Positions 50,239 to 60,672 of a stretch of 64,000 nt of DNA are shown piece by piece. Each line of letters begins with the position of its first letter. The stretch's first letter is position 1. The DNA lies in NCBI GenBank assembly GCA_007844125.1, contig CM017561.1, forward strand, positions 59,805,450 through 59,869,449, written 5' to 3'. The position numbers and the translations under genes are program-made. The notes beneath the pieces are model-generated. The model did no database searches. It saw only the letters and a list, made by a program, of their open reading frames with translations, and was not told where the DNA came from. The DNA comes from Sinonovacula constricta (lineage: Eukaryota; Mollusca; Bivalvia; Cardiida; Solecurtidae).

Positions 50239-50734
50239 CCACCTTAAAATACTTAACGTGTCCTTGCTACAATGCATGCATGTAACGGCATCGGAGCTTG
50301 TGTTATATGTTGCACGTAACCATTAAGCCTTGTTAGCAACCAAATCAGAAATAACACCTATTTAAAATAGTCATTTTACAGGGTCATTGACTTACACCCG
50401 CCTGAAAAGCATTGTCTGTAATATGTTTAATGCATGTCAATCTCACATGAAGTTCGGTCTTGCATAAAAGTCTTCTATTTTCCTAACAATGGCGTGATTA
50501 CTTAAACTTATGTAGCTAGCGTTTTTTATTTGGTACTTTTGTAACGCATCTTGGCCAAATAATACATATACGTATGTTTCCCTTGTTTGGTAATTCGCTT
50601 ATAAATACATTCCACATGAGAAATAACTTAAAATTGTGTTAGACACAGGTCGGGTGCGTTGGTTACCAAGAAATGCAAACATCAGTCTTCTGGGGTCAAC
50701 TTGCGGATATTAAGTAGTCATAAATATATACCAC
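50239..50734. other. Non-coding spacer between the hAT element and a SINE
   Basis: No feature recognised. Confidence 0.5.
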
Positions 50735-50995
50735 CGGCCGCAATAGCTCAGTTGGTAGAGCGTCGGCTTGCGGATCGGGAGGTCGCGGGTTCAAACCCCG
50801 ACCGGGTCAAACAAAAGACTCTAAAATTGGTAGTATTGGCTTCCCTCCTAACTCTCGGGGCTAAGGGGACAGCATTACGCCTGACTCGTCGGTGTCAGTA
50901 TAATGGACAGGCCGGGTTCAGTCCCTGGGCACCTCATAAGTGCCCCAGTGCTATAATGATAGAAATGTCGCTGCACAGTATCGACAAAAATGCCG
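50735..50995 (+). mobile_element. SINE family A, full-length tRNA head
   Basis: The complete Pol III promoter is present: A-box TAGCTCAGTTGGTAGAGC at 50744-50761 and B-box GGTTCAAACCCC at 50788-50799. The family tail follows (GTGTCAGTATAATGGACAGG; GCACCTCATAAGTGCCCC; ATGATAGAAATGTCGCTGCA). A direct repeat flanking this copy is not clear. This is the reference copy for the two truncated ones. The head is tRNA-like but runs on into the SINE body, so it is not a tRNA gene. Confidence 0.9.
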
Positions 50996-51059
50996 AAATA
51001 CCTAAATGGTTTCTTTTCTGACAACAAGTGATCTTTCAATGTAAGTCCAAGTCATTTGA

Positions 51060-51680
51060 AATTAGATCATATTATATTTACATGCCGATTACAGCCTGTT
51101 TAACTGACGGTTTGTATCGACTTTTACCTGCCGAGTTCCGCTTGTTTAACTGACCGTACAGGGACGGATCTAGAAAAAAAATTGTGGGATACTTTCAACT
51201 TCATCACAGTTAATACTAGCTAGATGTATATACCCTTTTAGGCAAAATTTACTTTAAAAGCTTTAAGCTTACATGTGTGAGTTTTCACAACTCTACTTTT
51301 TTACCTGGTTGGTGGGGAGGTGGATGGGGTTTGGGGCAGGAGGATGGATCTCTGGGTCCATATCTATTGTTACTTGCCGATTTCCGCTTCTTTAAAAGAG
51401 TGTATCTATTGTTGCTAGCTGATTCCCGGCTGTTGCTTGTCGATTCCCTCCTGGTAAGGTGACACTCCGTATCTCTTGTTATATGCCAATTCCCACCTGC
51501 TTAACTGGCGGTTCGTATCTATTGCTACATGCTATTTCCCGCCTTTTTTTAATTGACGGTTCGTATCAATTATTACATTCCGATTTTCGTCTCTTTATAT
51601 GGCAATTTGTATTTATTTTACATGCCGATTTCAGTCTTTAAGCTGAAGATTTGTGGTTATATACGACTGTTCGTTTCTTT
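51060..51680 (+). repeat. Degenerate minisatellite, about 50-60 bp unit
   Basis: Recurring phrases TGCCGATTTCCGCCT-like, TTTAACTGACGGTTCGTATC-like and TATTGTTACATG-like appear about ten times. Examples: ATTGACGGTTCGTATCAATT and AACTGGCGGTTCGTATCTAT. The open frames through it are artefacts of the repeat. Confidence 0.7.
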
Positions 51681-53778
51681 TATATCGGCGTCTTTTAATA
51701 TGACGAACCGTATGTGTAAATGTGATGTAAAAGGAAAAAAATCTTTTGTTTTAATATTCATTAATGCAAACTATAGTTTGCATTAATTTAACCTTGTTCG
51801 AAGGAATGCTTAAGCATGAAATATGATCGTAAGCTCTTGTTCGTGGAGCTAGACGGTATTTGCTGTAAATAAATAGGAAATACGACGTTCAGCATAAAAT
51901 GTTTTAAACGTGTTTTATGCAAAACTGGCACTTATTCAAATTTACAGAGACTAACAAATACTGTTTAAATTGGTTCACTTCTCAAACAGTATTGTCAAAA
52001 CATAAAAGCCAAACAAACCCCCGGAGACAAAGAGCTACACTTTGAAGCGCAGACGCGACAAAGTACTAAGCCAGTTCAACTGTGGAATGTCTTGGCTGGG
52101 AATAAACCTGCGACATTCTGCACCTGAAACAAGAACCTCACATTATTGCGCACCCAGGGTCCTGACTTAAACCCACGACCTGTCGTACTGGGGTTCATAA
52201 GAAAAAAAGAACTAAACCATACGTTGGTAAGTTTGACTTACTGTGCCATCACATTTGTTCTTCGTTGTTAACAACACAAATATGGTGTTGTGACCATGAT
52301 AAAGCTATGAAGTGCGAAAGGAAGTGCAAACACTTGAAATAATAATGTAAAGAAACTGCACTCCTATGGTAAATATTGGACTAATCCACTTGAAGAAAAG
52401 CAACAATTCCATTACTTCAGATTGGTGGTGTATATAAAAGCCACACAAGATTTGCCGTTAATTAGATTTAATCTCTCAAAACGGCGATTTTATAATAGTA
52501 ATTTATTAAATAAAGCACAATAAGCGGTAATCATCGTCATAATCATAATGATAATAATAATAACAATAATAATAAAATAATAAAAAATTACTTATCTTTG
52601 TTACAAGCGTTCCACTTAACATAAATACTCGTAACGTTATTATCTATTGCAAAATAATCAACGCTTCGATTTGCGATTCCCTAATTTGAACGGTGTAGAT
52701 TGAATATAGTCCCTCCTCGGTTAAACGTCTTCCAATTAAAGCTACAAAATAACATTGGTATACAAAAATAAACTCTGAAGCCGTGATAGATATCGAGATC
52801 TAAAAAGGTGATATTTATTCATACCCAAAACCCTTTAAAGACTTGCACAAAATAAGTAACCAAGGGACTTAACTCTTTCCCACCTATTAAGTAGACAGAA
52901 ATCTTTCATAGAATGGCTGCCAAAAACAAAGATGTAGCACGTATCTGTCTATAGAGATTTCCCACATCAGTGAAGATCCCTTATCTTGGCAGCTATCTTT
53001 GATGGCAACTTCAAGGGGTTTTCAGATGAATCATAAAAGTGTAAATGTTATTTTCTTGAAATTTCTTCATTTGTGGTCCAAAAATTAGGATATGCACCAT
53101 TGGAAGGCTCTTAAAATTCATACTTTAAGAATACAAATTTCCAAAATTGATAAATGCACTAAGAATTAATACACATAAATAAATAAATGTATTGGCTCAT
53201 GTTAAACAAAATGTAACAGTGTATCTTTTTGGCTGTACTTTTTTACCTTTTAAACTATCAAAATATAGTTTGATATTTAAAATACTTCATAAAAGCTGTT
53301 AAATTTGATATAAAATTAAGGAAAATAGAGAAAAATAAAAACACAGTGGTGAGTTTAATACAGCACATATTTCCCTATTTCGGCCTGCATTAGCTTTTGC
53401 CTTCAAAGATGGCTGCCTTAAATTATCGTATCGGTGTCTATGACATCACAAGGAAACTATCTATAAGTATGATGCTTAATAACATGAAAACGAGTTAATC
53501 TAAGCACTCATAAATCAATATAGATACAAGCATACTTCAAGCACATATATATACAGGACATAAAAATATTCAAATATGAGTATTGACAACGTTATCAACA
53601 TAAACACCATTATCAAACTTTGAGATTGATTCCGAAATAAGTTTGAAGAAACTCATTGGTCAGATTTTAATTGTACGCAAATCCAACAAATAGGATGATT
53701 TGGACTGATCTCAAATTTTTACTGATCTCAAATTTAATATTAGTGTTTTACAACTTAATCAACAACAACAATAATGAT
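51681..53778. other. AT-rich non-coding DNA
   Basis: Includes an (AATAAT)n tract near 52545-52585. No exon or known repeat family is recognised. Confidence 0.5.
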
Positions 53779-54009
53779 TATTGACCATTTCGAAATTACG
53801 AAATCTCGCGCAAATCTCGCTCCGCGAGATTGAGGTCAGGGGGGTTCCGTTTATGTGCTCGCGTGTAAACATAGAACAGCTGACTTACTTTCGTTTCTTC
53901 TTCACACACAAAAAGAGGGACAAAGTGAACAAAAATGATACACCAAAATCAGAACTTGTATTTGTATGTTTTAAATGAATTTTACTCGCTTAGATAATTT
54001 TATTTTGCT

Positions 54010-54156
54010 ATGGGACAGAACGATTTCTGCTGTGCTGAAGGTTGTAACCACGAGAGATCTCGATGTGCCACATGCAATTTTTACAAGATTCCTAACGATA
54101 AAAAGCTCAGACCTGCGTGGCTGACTAATTGGAGAAATGGATACGTTGTCATTTAG
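54010..54156 (+). CDS. THAP-like zinc-finger mini-ORF, left arm
   Basis: A 48-codon frame begins MGQNDFCCAEGCNHERSRCA and continues with CNFYKIPNDKKLRPAWL. The C-x4-C spacing near the N-terminus followed by FYKIP...DKKLRxxWL is the signature of the THAP DNA-binding domain, which runs C-x2-4-C, then about 40 residues, then C-x2-H. The frame stops at TAG before the C-x2-H pair, so this is probably a first exon or a truncated domain. An identical copy lies on the other strand at 55690-55836, which implies either recent duplication or gene conversion between arms. Not shown to be expressed. The other frame over 53781-53978, also present in both arms, has no recognisable domain. Confidence 0.55.
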   Translation: MGQNDFCCAEGCNHERSRCATCNFYKIPNDKKLRPAWLTNWRNGYVVI

Positions 54157-55689
54157 CCTTTAGTTCCAATCAAAATTTAAATTATCTTCCAAATTATGTC
54201 ATTTTGAAGACCACCCCCCTTCCCCCCACCGCCAAGTCAAGAAAAAATGATTTAAAGTGCCAAGTATATTTTCCCATAGACCAGCAGTAAGAAAGGCCTC
54301 AAGATGACAATCAAAAGAAAACATAAAAACTATGCCCGGTAAGCTAATCGTTTTTGATTAGCACCCCCTTCCCCACCCAACAGGCAAAAACCAACCAGAA
54401 AACCTTCTTTTATTAAGGTTATTTTGATTTCAAATAAAGTGAATTGTTTACATGAAACTCTCTAATAAAAATTCTGTTTGTGGTTGAAGAAGAAAAAATG
54501 TTTATATTTATATATTCCTTGAGTAATCTGATATCATTTGTGTTTGACTAAAAAAACTCCAGGGATACATACTTGAACGTTCTATGCCAAAATGTGGTCT
54601 AAAGTGGGCCCAACAGGGTACTTAATTTTTGTACCCATTTAAAGATAGAAATGAAATAATTTAAAAGATATCGTTTTGTAAATTCATATTATGTTTCTCC
54701 ATGCGCGTGGGTCCCTTTCATACCATCGTAAAGTTCTACTCAAATTGAATCCCTAATTTTAAGACATGAGCGGACACCCCAACTTATTAAGCTAATTGGC
54801 AGTTTTATGACACCTTGTTTGTCTAGAGGACAGGAAGTGTGACCGTGTTTTTGGCGTCTTTTCCCCTTCGCATCCGCTATGCAGCTGTGTTTAAAAATGT
54901 CACCATATGGCAGTCGTGTGGTTTATGACCTTCACCTTTTAAAGAGCAAAATGCATTGACTTACGCGAGGACAACAAAAAGGACAAAACACTAAGGTCTA
55001 CAATATCTTTTTTTGGCTCATAAAAGGACCCAACGCTATATTTAGCTATAAATTATGCAACACAAATAATGTTTATGTTTAATCACAAACATGTATTCTG
55101 TTTTGCAGTCTGGAACACTGGAAGTCATACTGTAATTTCTGATAGACATAATTTAATAATGAATTTACAAAACCATATATTTTAAATTAAAACATTTCTA
55201 TCTTTAAATGGGTACAAAAATTAAGTATCCTGTAGGGCCCACTTTAGACCACATTTTGGCATAGAACATTCAAGTATGTATCCCTGGAGTTTTTAGTCAA
55301 ACACAAATGATATCAGATTACTCAAGGAATATATAAATATAAACATTTTTTCTTCTTCAACCACAAACAGAATTTTTATTAGAGAGTTTCGTGTAAACAA
55401 TTCACTTTATTTGAAATCAAAATAACCTTAATAAAAGAAGGTTTTCTGGTTGGTTTTTGCCTGTTGGGTGGGGAAGGGGGTGCTAATCAAAAACGATTAG
55501 CTTACCAGGCATAGTTTTTATGTTTTCTTTTGATTGTCATCTTGAGGCCTTTCTTACTGCTGGTCTATGGGAAAATATACTTGGCACTTTAAATCATTTT
55601 TTCCTTGACTTGGCGGTGGGGGGAAGGGGGGGTGGTCTTCAAAATGACATAATTTGGAAGATAATTTAAATTTTGATTGGAACTAAAGG

Positions 55690-55836
55690 CTAAATGACAA
55701 CGTATCCATTTCTCCAATTAGTCAGCCACGCAGGTCTGAGCTTTTTATCGTTAGGAATCTTGTAAAAATTGCATGTGGCACATCGAGATCTCTCGTGGTT
55801 ACAACCTTCAGCACAGCAGAAATCGTTCTGTCCCAT
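55690..55836 (-). CDS. THAP-like zinc-finger mini-ORF, right arm (inverted copy)
   Basis: Read on the minus strand, this is the same 48-codon frame as at 54010-54156, with no difference visible by eye (same ATG, same cysteines, same TAG). The two face each other across the foldback centre, so convergent transcripts would form a long double-stranded RNA. Same caveat: the domain is incomplete and may be an exon. Confidence 0.55.
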   Translation of the reverse strand: MGQNDFCCAEGCNHERSRCATCNFYKIPNDKKLRPAWLTNWRNGYVVI

Positions 55837-56066
55837 AGCAAAATAAAATTATCTAAGCGAGTAAAATTCATTTAAAACATACAAATACAAGTTCTGATTT
55901 TGGTGTATCATTTTTGTTCACTTTGTCCCTCTTTTTGTGTGTGAAGAAGAAACGAAAGTAAGTCAGCTGTTCTATGTTTACACGCGAGCACATAAACGGA
56001 ACCCCCCTGACCTCGCTCCCGCGGAGCGAGATTGCGCGAGATTTCGTAATTTCGAAATGGTCAATA

Positions 56067-56357
56067 ATAATAATGATTATAGTTATCAATGAACGATGTC
56101 AAAGGTCCAGTCTAGCATGGTGTTCCTAGAGCCTGAAATGTTGAATGTTTATAAATGTGTACCAACTAAAAACTGTCCAGCTCGTGTCTCAAAAGCCTGT
56201 AAATTTGAGTATTTTTAATATTCCAAACAATAACTGTCTAACAATGTTGCCTCTTATCCTCTAATTTTTTAACATTTTTAAATGCTTACAAACTTAAACA
56301 CGCTGTTTGTATTTAAAAATATGCTTATGACAGAATGTTGTTTATGAGTAGAAATAT
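56067..56357. other. Spacer
   Basis: AT-rich, nothing recognised. Confidence 0.5.
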
Positions 56358-56531
56358 GGGGTGCATTTCATAATAAATCTTAAGATCGTTTTTTTCTCTT
56401 AAGAATGGTTTTCCGTCTTAAGAGAGTTTCATTAATATTTCGGAAATCGCACTTAAGAGTGAATGTAAGACCGAAATTTAAGAAGGTTTTTTTTTTCAAT
56501 CGATCTTAAGGTTTATGATGAAACGCACCCC
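56358..56531. mobile_element. Small palindromic MITE
   Basis: The ends GGGGTGCATTTCATAATAAA and, on the opposite strand, GGGGTGCGTTTCATCATAAA form an imperfect inverted repeat that continues into CTTAAGATCG. The interior holds repeated CTTAAGA words. It is 174 bp and could fold into one hairpin. Target duplication is not clear. Confidence 0.7.
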
Positions 56532-58172
56532 TCTATTTTAACACAGATCATCTGTATTCTTTAAAGAAAAATGCAGCACCATGTTTAAGTAAATGTATGT
56601 CTGTCAGTTAACAAACACATATATACATTTAAAGAAATATATGACAGGTCATGATACATAAGTATAAACATGTATCTGAAAGTTTACAAATGCCAATGCA
56701 GAATGCATTTTCGTTATGCTGTTTCCATATGCTGTACAACATAAGTAAGCTAGTATATTTTATAACTGAAAAGCTTTTTACAAGGTTATTAAATTGACAT
56801 ATTAACTTGTCAATGAGAGACATTAATAATAAGTCTCCCCTGAAAAATCCCTAAATGCAAGTAGGACCTTTCATTTGTTTTTTTCTGTTTTTATTCTTGT
56901 GCTGTTTGGAGTGTATGATGACTTTTCTGCCTTTCTTGTAATACACAGCTTAGCCATAGTCAACAAACACTTAAAACTTTTTAAAATAACATTTCTCCAC
57001 AAGTATTTAAATTAATTTTAAGCTTATATTCAAAAGTAAGAAATTTCATTGCTTGCAATTGCAATATCTACAAAAGAACAGACGATAAAATCCAAGAACA
57101 TACCTACTGTTTGGAATACCTCGGACATTATGTAACAAGGGAGACAATTTCCATTTCACCAATGTACCCCATTATCGATTTTTCTTCAAAAGTAACAATT
57201 GTAGTCTTAGAAATTTTCACTTGTAAAGTATCAGACATCACATTTTAATTAACAGTATGCAAATAAACGTAAGCAAACATAAATAACATTGATCCCTTAG
57301 CTATTACATCACAACGTGTAATAATATTCTAAATAAGTGGCAACACGAAAATTTGTGTTGATAAATATATCAGACAATAAAAATATCTGATTGCAAACAA
57401 CATGTCCATCAATGTTCAATCGTTAATATTAAGTGTTTCGGTTCAAAGCATAGTTATTTAATACATGTAACAACAACAAGAAGAATTTTAACATCAATTA
57501 CGTCAGCCTATCTTATTTGACCTTCATTATGTCTAATCATATTCATTCAAGTTATGTATTAGAGTAAATTAAAATGATAAACAGAGGTTATTTTCGATTT
57601 CTGTGTATAATAGTATTGTATTGTAGTTATAAAAAAGTATGTTTTCACAGTGGTGTAGAAACAAGTGAAAATATTTTTTTCTATGACAAGTAAAATAATA
57701 TAATGTACAACCATTCGCTGAAAACAATTAATTTTCATTTTTCATCTTTAATTTTTTCACTTTATTTTAATCAGGTGTTTTGGCATACCCCCATTACCCA
57801 AAAGCACAAATTAAAATTTATTGCAATCTATATACTAAACAAGATAAATAATGAATACAATTTATGTCAATAATAATAATAAACAATAGCATGGTTTGTA
57901 GTTATGCATAATTGTTTAAAAATATGCTTAACTACAAAAAGATGAAAAACTGTTCCGTGTCCCAGTCACCATTCATATTTTCATTTCCTAAGTAATATTT
58001 ACAGAATGACATTTATAACGTATAAAATATATAATTTCACAATTCAAATTAATAAAATGTACAGGATATACAAGCTCCAAATATCATTAGTCATTTTATA
58101 CATAGAAGATAATACAAATATAGATCAGGCGATACATAAATCCCACTGCCCTGACCCCAACCCCTATTTTAC
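56532..58172. other. AT-rich non-coding DNA
   Basis: No gene or repeat recognised. Confidence 0.5.
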
Positions 58173-58292
58173 CTTTGTACAATTGTTAGCATTAACATTG
58201 GCAGGCAGCCAGTGCTTCTCTTGGCCAGTGCTTAAGAATGTCAAGATGCCAATGATAGATATCATCATTGAAGCGAATCCGTGGAACTGTAT
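58173..58292 (-). CDS. Candidate internal exon of an unidentified membrane protein
   Basis: On the minus strand, acceptor GAAATATTCAG precedes 120 nt that are open in only one frame and end at AAAG|GTAAAA. The 40 residues include a hydrophobic stretch FASMMISIIGILTFLS, fitting one transmembrane segment, followed by a polar loop with NVNANNCTK. The length is a multiple of three, so phases are 0/0. No flanking exon was identified in the window and the gene family is not recognised. A chance open stretch in T-rich DNA is a real alternative. Confidence 0.3.
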
Positions 58293-58564
58293 CTGAATAT
58301 TTCAAGCCTTGTATTTAACAACCACACGTACATCTATTCAACATCCATTGGTAAGTCTCTTGTATTGATTTTATTAAGATCATTATTTTGTATCATTGCA
58401 TTTAGCTGTCGAGGTAAAATTATGGAGTTTACCTTTCAAAAAAGGATAGTGTAGAAAACTTTGTTAAGGATATTGTTGGTTTTCCTTTGGCGGGGGCATG
58501 GTGTGGGGGTTGTAATCGCTTTTGTGCGTGTCATATTGGCGACATGCAGCTAATTATTCGTCGA

Positions 58565-58640
58565 AAAATGCCCCAGATTTAAGTCTGACTAGAACCACTG
58601 ACACACAGCAGGTTAGCTGGAAAACCTCCCCATATGATAA
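58565..58640 (-). repeat. SINE family B relic, reverse orientation
   Basis: The minus strand holds GAGGTTTTCCAGCTAACCTG, then CTGTGTGTCAGTGGTTCTAG, a degenerate family core. Confidence 0.5.
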
Positions 58641-59697
58641 AGATATTGTTTTATTAAACCTATAACCATAGCTGGTGAATACGTACTTGTATATATACTT
58701 ATATAATTTATAGTATTATCATAGGTGTCTGTGTAACTCAATGAACTTTTTTACACAGTTTGAAAAATCAAAGTAGAGAGTACACTGCAAATACAACAGT
58801 ATGGTGAAAAATATTGTGGTTAATGCAACACTGATAAACTGTTATGAACAGAAAGCAAGTACATCATTGAGATTAAAGCACCATAGTGTAACTGAAAATA
58901 AGAAAGCAATATCCCACAACTTACACCTTATCCACAGTAAGACTGAGACCAAAATAAATGAAATTATAATGTTTGGCTCATTAACACCTAGTATCTTGCC
59001 GTACAGAGAAGCAACTGGTAAATAAGAAAAGGTCCTATAAGAATTACCACAGATATTTAAATCTAAACTACCTCTAGCCAAAGGCAAACAAGGTAAATGT
59101 AAAAGTGACAAAAACACAGAGACGAGACATAACACACAAAAAGAAAAACCAGCAGTAACTGCCCTGGAATGGTCAGTTGGCAAAAGGACCATGCCTTGCT
59201 TTACAACAACCTACTACAAACATAAAGATATGTAGATTAGCCATAAAAAAGAGTCAAAACCAGTAACTGGATACACAATGATAAATGTATGATGCTGAAT
59301 GTTAAAAAATTCTGAATCTCAGTAAGATTAGAAAGCCAGAGATGACAAACTATGTATACACACATATGAAGGCAATGTAACCATCAAGATTTTTGCCATT
59401 TTGTCAACCTCAAAATATTTTAAAATCATATGCATCAAACATATTTATTGTGAAAAGAAAACACCACAAGACAAAAAAATACCACTATTGATGTCATTTT
59501 CTTGCATTCCAATGAACAATGATGTCTATCGTATCCAGATACTGGAATTGAGTAAAGTGATCAGTGTGATCAGAAAGCTTGTCTACTGCGAGCGTTTTGG
59601 TAATGAAGCAAAGTCACATAATTCGCGATACTACGTGAAAAATTATGAGACTTTACGCGCTTTTTTTTCCCAATTTGAAAGCAACAGGACATTTTTA
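58641..59697. other. AT-rich non-coding DNA
   Basis: Nothing recognised. Frames near 58801-59192 and 59401-59754 lack any family signature. Confidence 0.5.
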
Positions 59698-60660
59698 AAC
59701 AAGAGGGCCATGATGGCCCTTAATCGCTCACCTGATGACACAGGCTTTACGTAGGCTCAAATCTGGCATTAAGTAATTAAGAGTTATATACTTTAGAAAT
59801 CTTTGGTGAAGATTGGACCATTAGTGTGGCCACTGGGTTGATAATAGTTTCTAGAATTTTACCAAGTTACCTACTGAATCCACATGACTCACTTCAAAAC
59901 ATATGTAAGATTTCATACTGGCAAACATGATGGTCAAGTTTGGTGAAGATTGGGCCATCAATGTAGCCTCTTAAGTGTTTTCACAACTTTTTTCTAAAAT
60001 TTGACCTAGTGACCTACTTTATGACCCCACGAGACCCAATAACGAACTCATCCAAGATTTCATGCAGACAAACATTCTGACCAAGTTGATGAAGACTGGC
60101 CTATAAATAGGGCCTCTAGTGTGTTCACAAGCTTTTTCTAAGATTTGACCTAGTGACCTACTTTTTGACCCCACGTGACCCAGTTATGAACTCATCCAAG
60201 ATTTCATGTAGACAAACATTCTGACCAAGTTTGGTGAAGATTGGGCTATAAATGTGGCCTCTAGTGTGTTCACAAGCTTTTTCTAAGATTTGACCTAGTG
60301 ACCTACTTTTTGACCCCACGTGACCCAGTTACGAACTCATCCAAGATTTCATGTAGACAAACATTCTGACCAAGTTTGGTGAAGATTGGGCTATAAATGT
60401 GGCCTCTAGTGTGTTCACAAGTTTTTCCTAAAATATGACCTAGTGACCTACTTTTTGACCCCACGTGACCCAATAATGAACTCATCCAAGATTTTATGCA
60501 GACAAACATTCTGACCAAGTTTGATGAAGATTGGATAAAAATTGTGGCCTCTAGTGTGTTCACAAGGTAAATGTTGACGACGGACAACGGACGACGGACG
60601 CCGGACGAAGCGGTATCACAAAAGCTCCCCTTGAGCACGTTGTGCTCAGGTGAGCTAAAA
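59698..60660 (+). mobile_element. Tandem-repeat mobile element, about 147-bp units, with terminal hairpins
   Basis: It opens with AACAAGAGGGCCATGATGGC (a short stem-loop). About five units of 138-148 bp follow, each with GTTTGGTGAAGATTGGGC, TTTGACCTAGTGACCTACTT and GACCCCACGTGACCCAGTTA. It closes with a GACGGACAACGGACGACGG microsatellite and the hairpin TGAGCACGTTGTGCTCA, then AGGTGAGC. Central tandem repeats, a microsatellite and a 3' hairpin are the layout described for CvA/pearl-type Helitron-like elements of bivalves. A reversed two-unit fragment is at 34888-35180. Assignment to that class is by structure only. Confidence 0.8.
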
Positions 60661-60672
60661 AGCAAAGAAAAA

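Larger units (their letters stand above)
53779..56066. mobile_element. Foldback element with about 0.95-kb inverted arms carrying THAP-like ORFs
   Basis: The left arm (53779 to about 54705) is repeated as its reverse complement at about 55140-56066, nearly base for base. The shared outer end reads ATTATTGACCATTTCGAAAT. Just inside it, both arms have CG-rich hairpin sequence around TCTCGCTCCGCGAGA, differing slightly between arms. The unique centre is about 430 bp and has no open frame. AAT-rich flanks make the target duplication unreadable. No transposase core is present. Long arms plus a THAP exon suggest a defective relative of THAP-bearing DNA transposons (P, Kolobok or ISL2EU groups); which one is unresolved. 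Confidence 0.85.

Noticed and set aside
50735..50810. tRNA gene
   Set aside because: A- and B-boxes are present, but the sequence runs straight into a SINE body shared with other copies, and no complete acceptor stem closes.
51277..51786. Overlapping frames of 60-77 codons
   Set aside because: They are readings of the degenerate minisatellite.
53781..53978. 65-codon frame and its 73-codon mirror at 55868-56089
   Set aside because: They are the same arm sequence read in each orientation, with no domain. The THAP-like frame in the same arm is the better coding candidate.
58842..59192. 116-codon hydrophobic minus-strand frame
   Set aside because: Leucine/serine/valine richness follows from T-rich DNA. 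No family similarity and no splice context.
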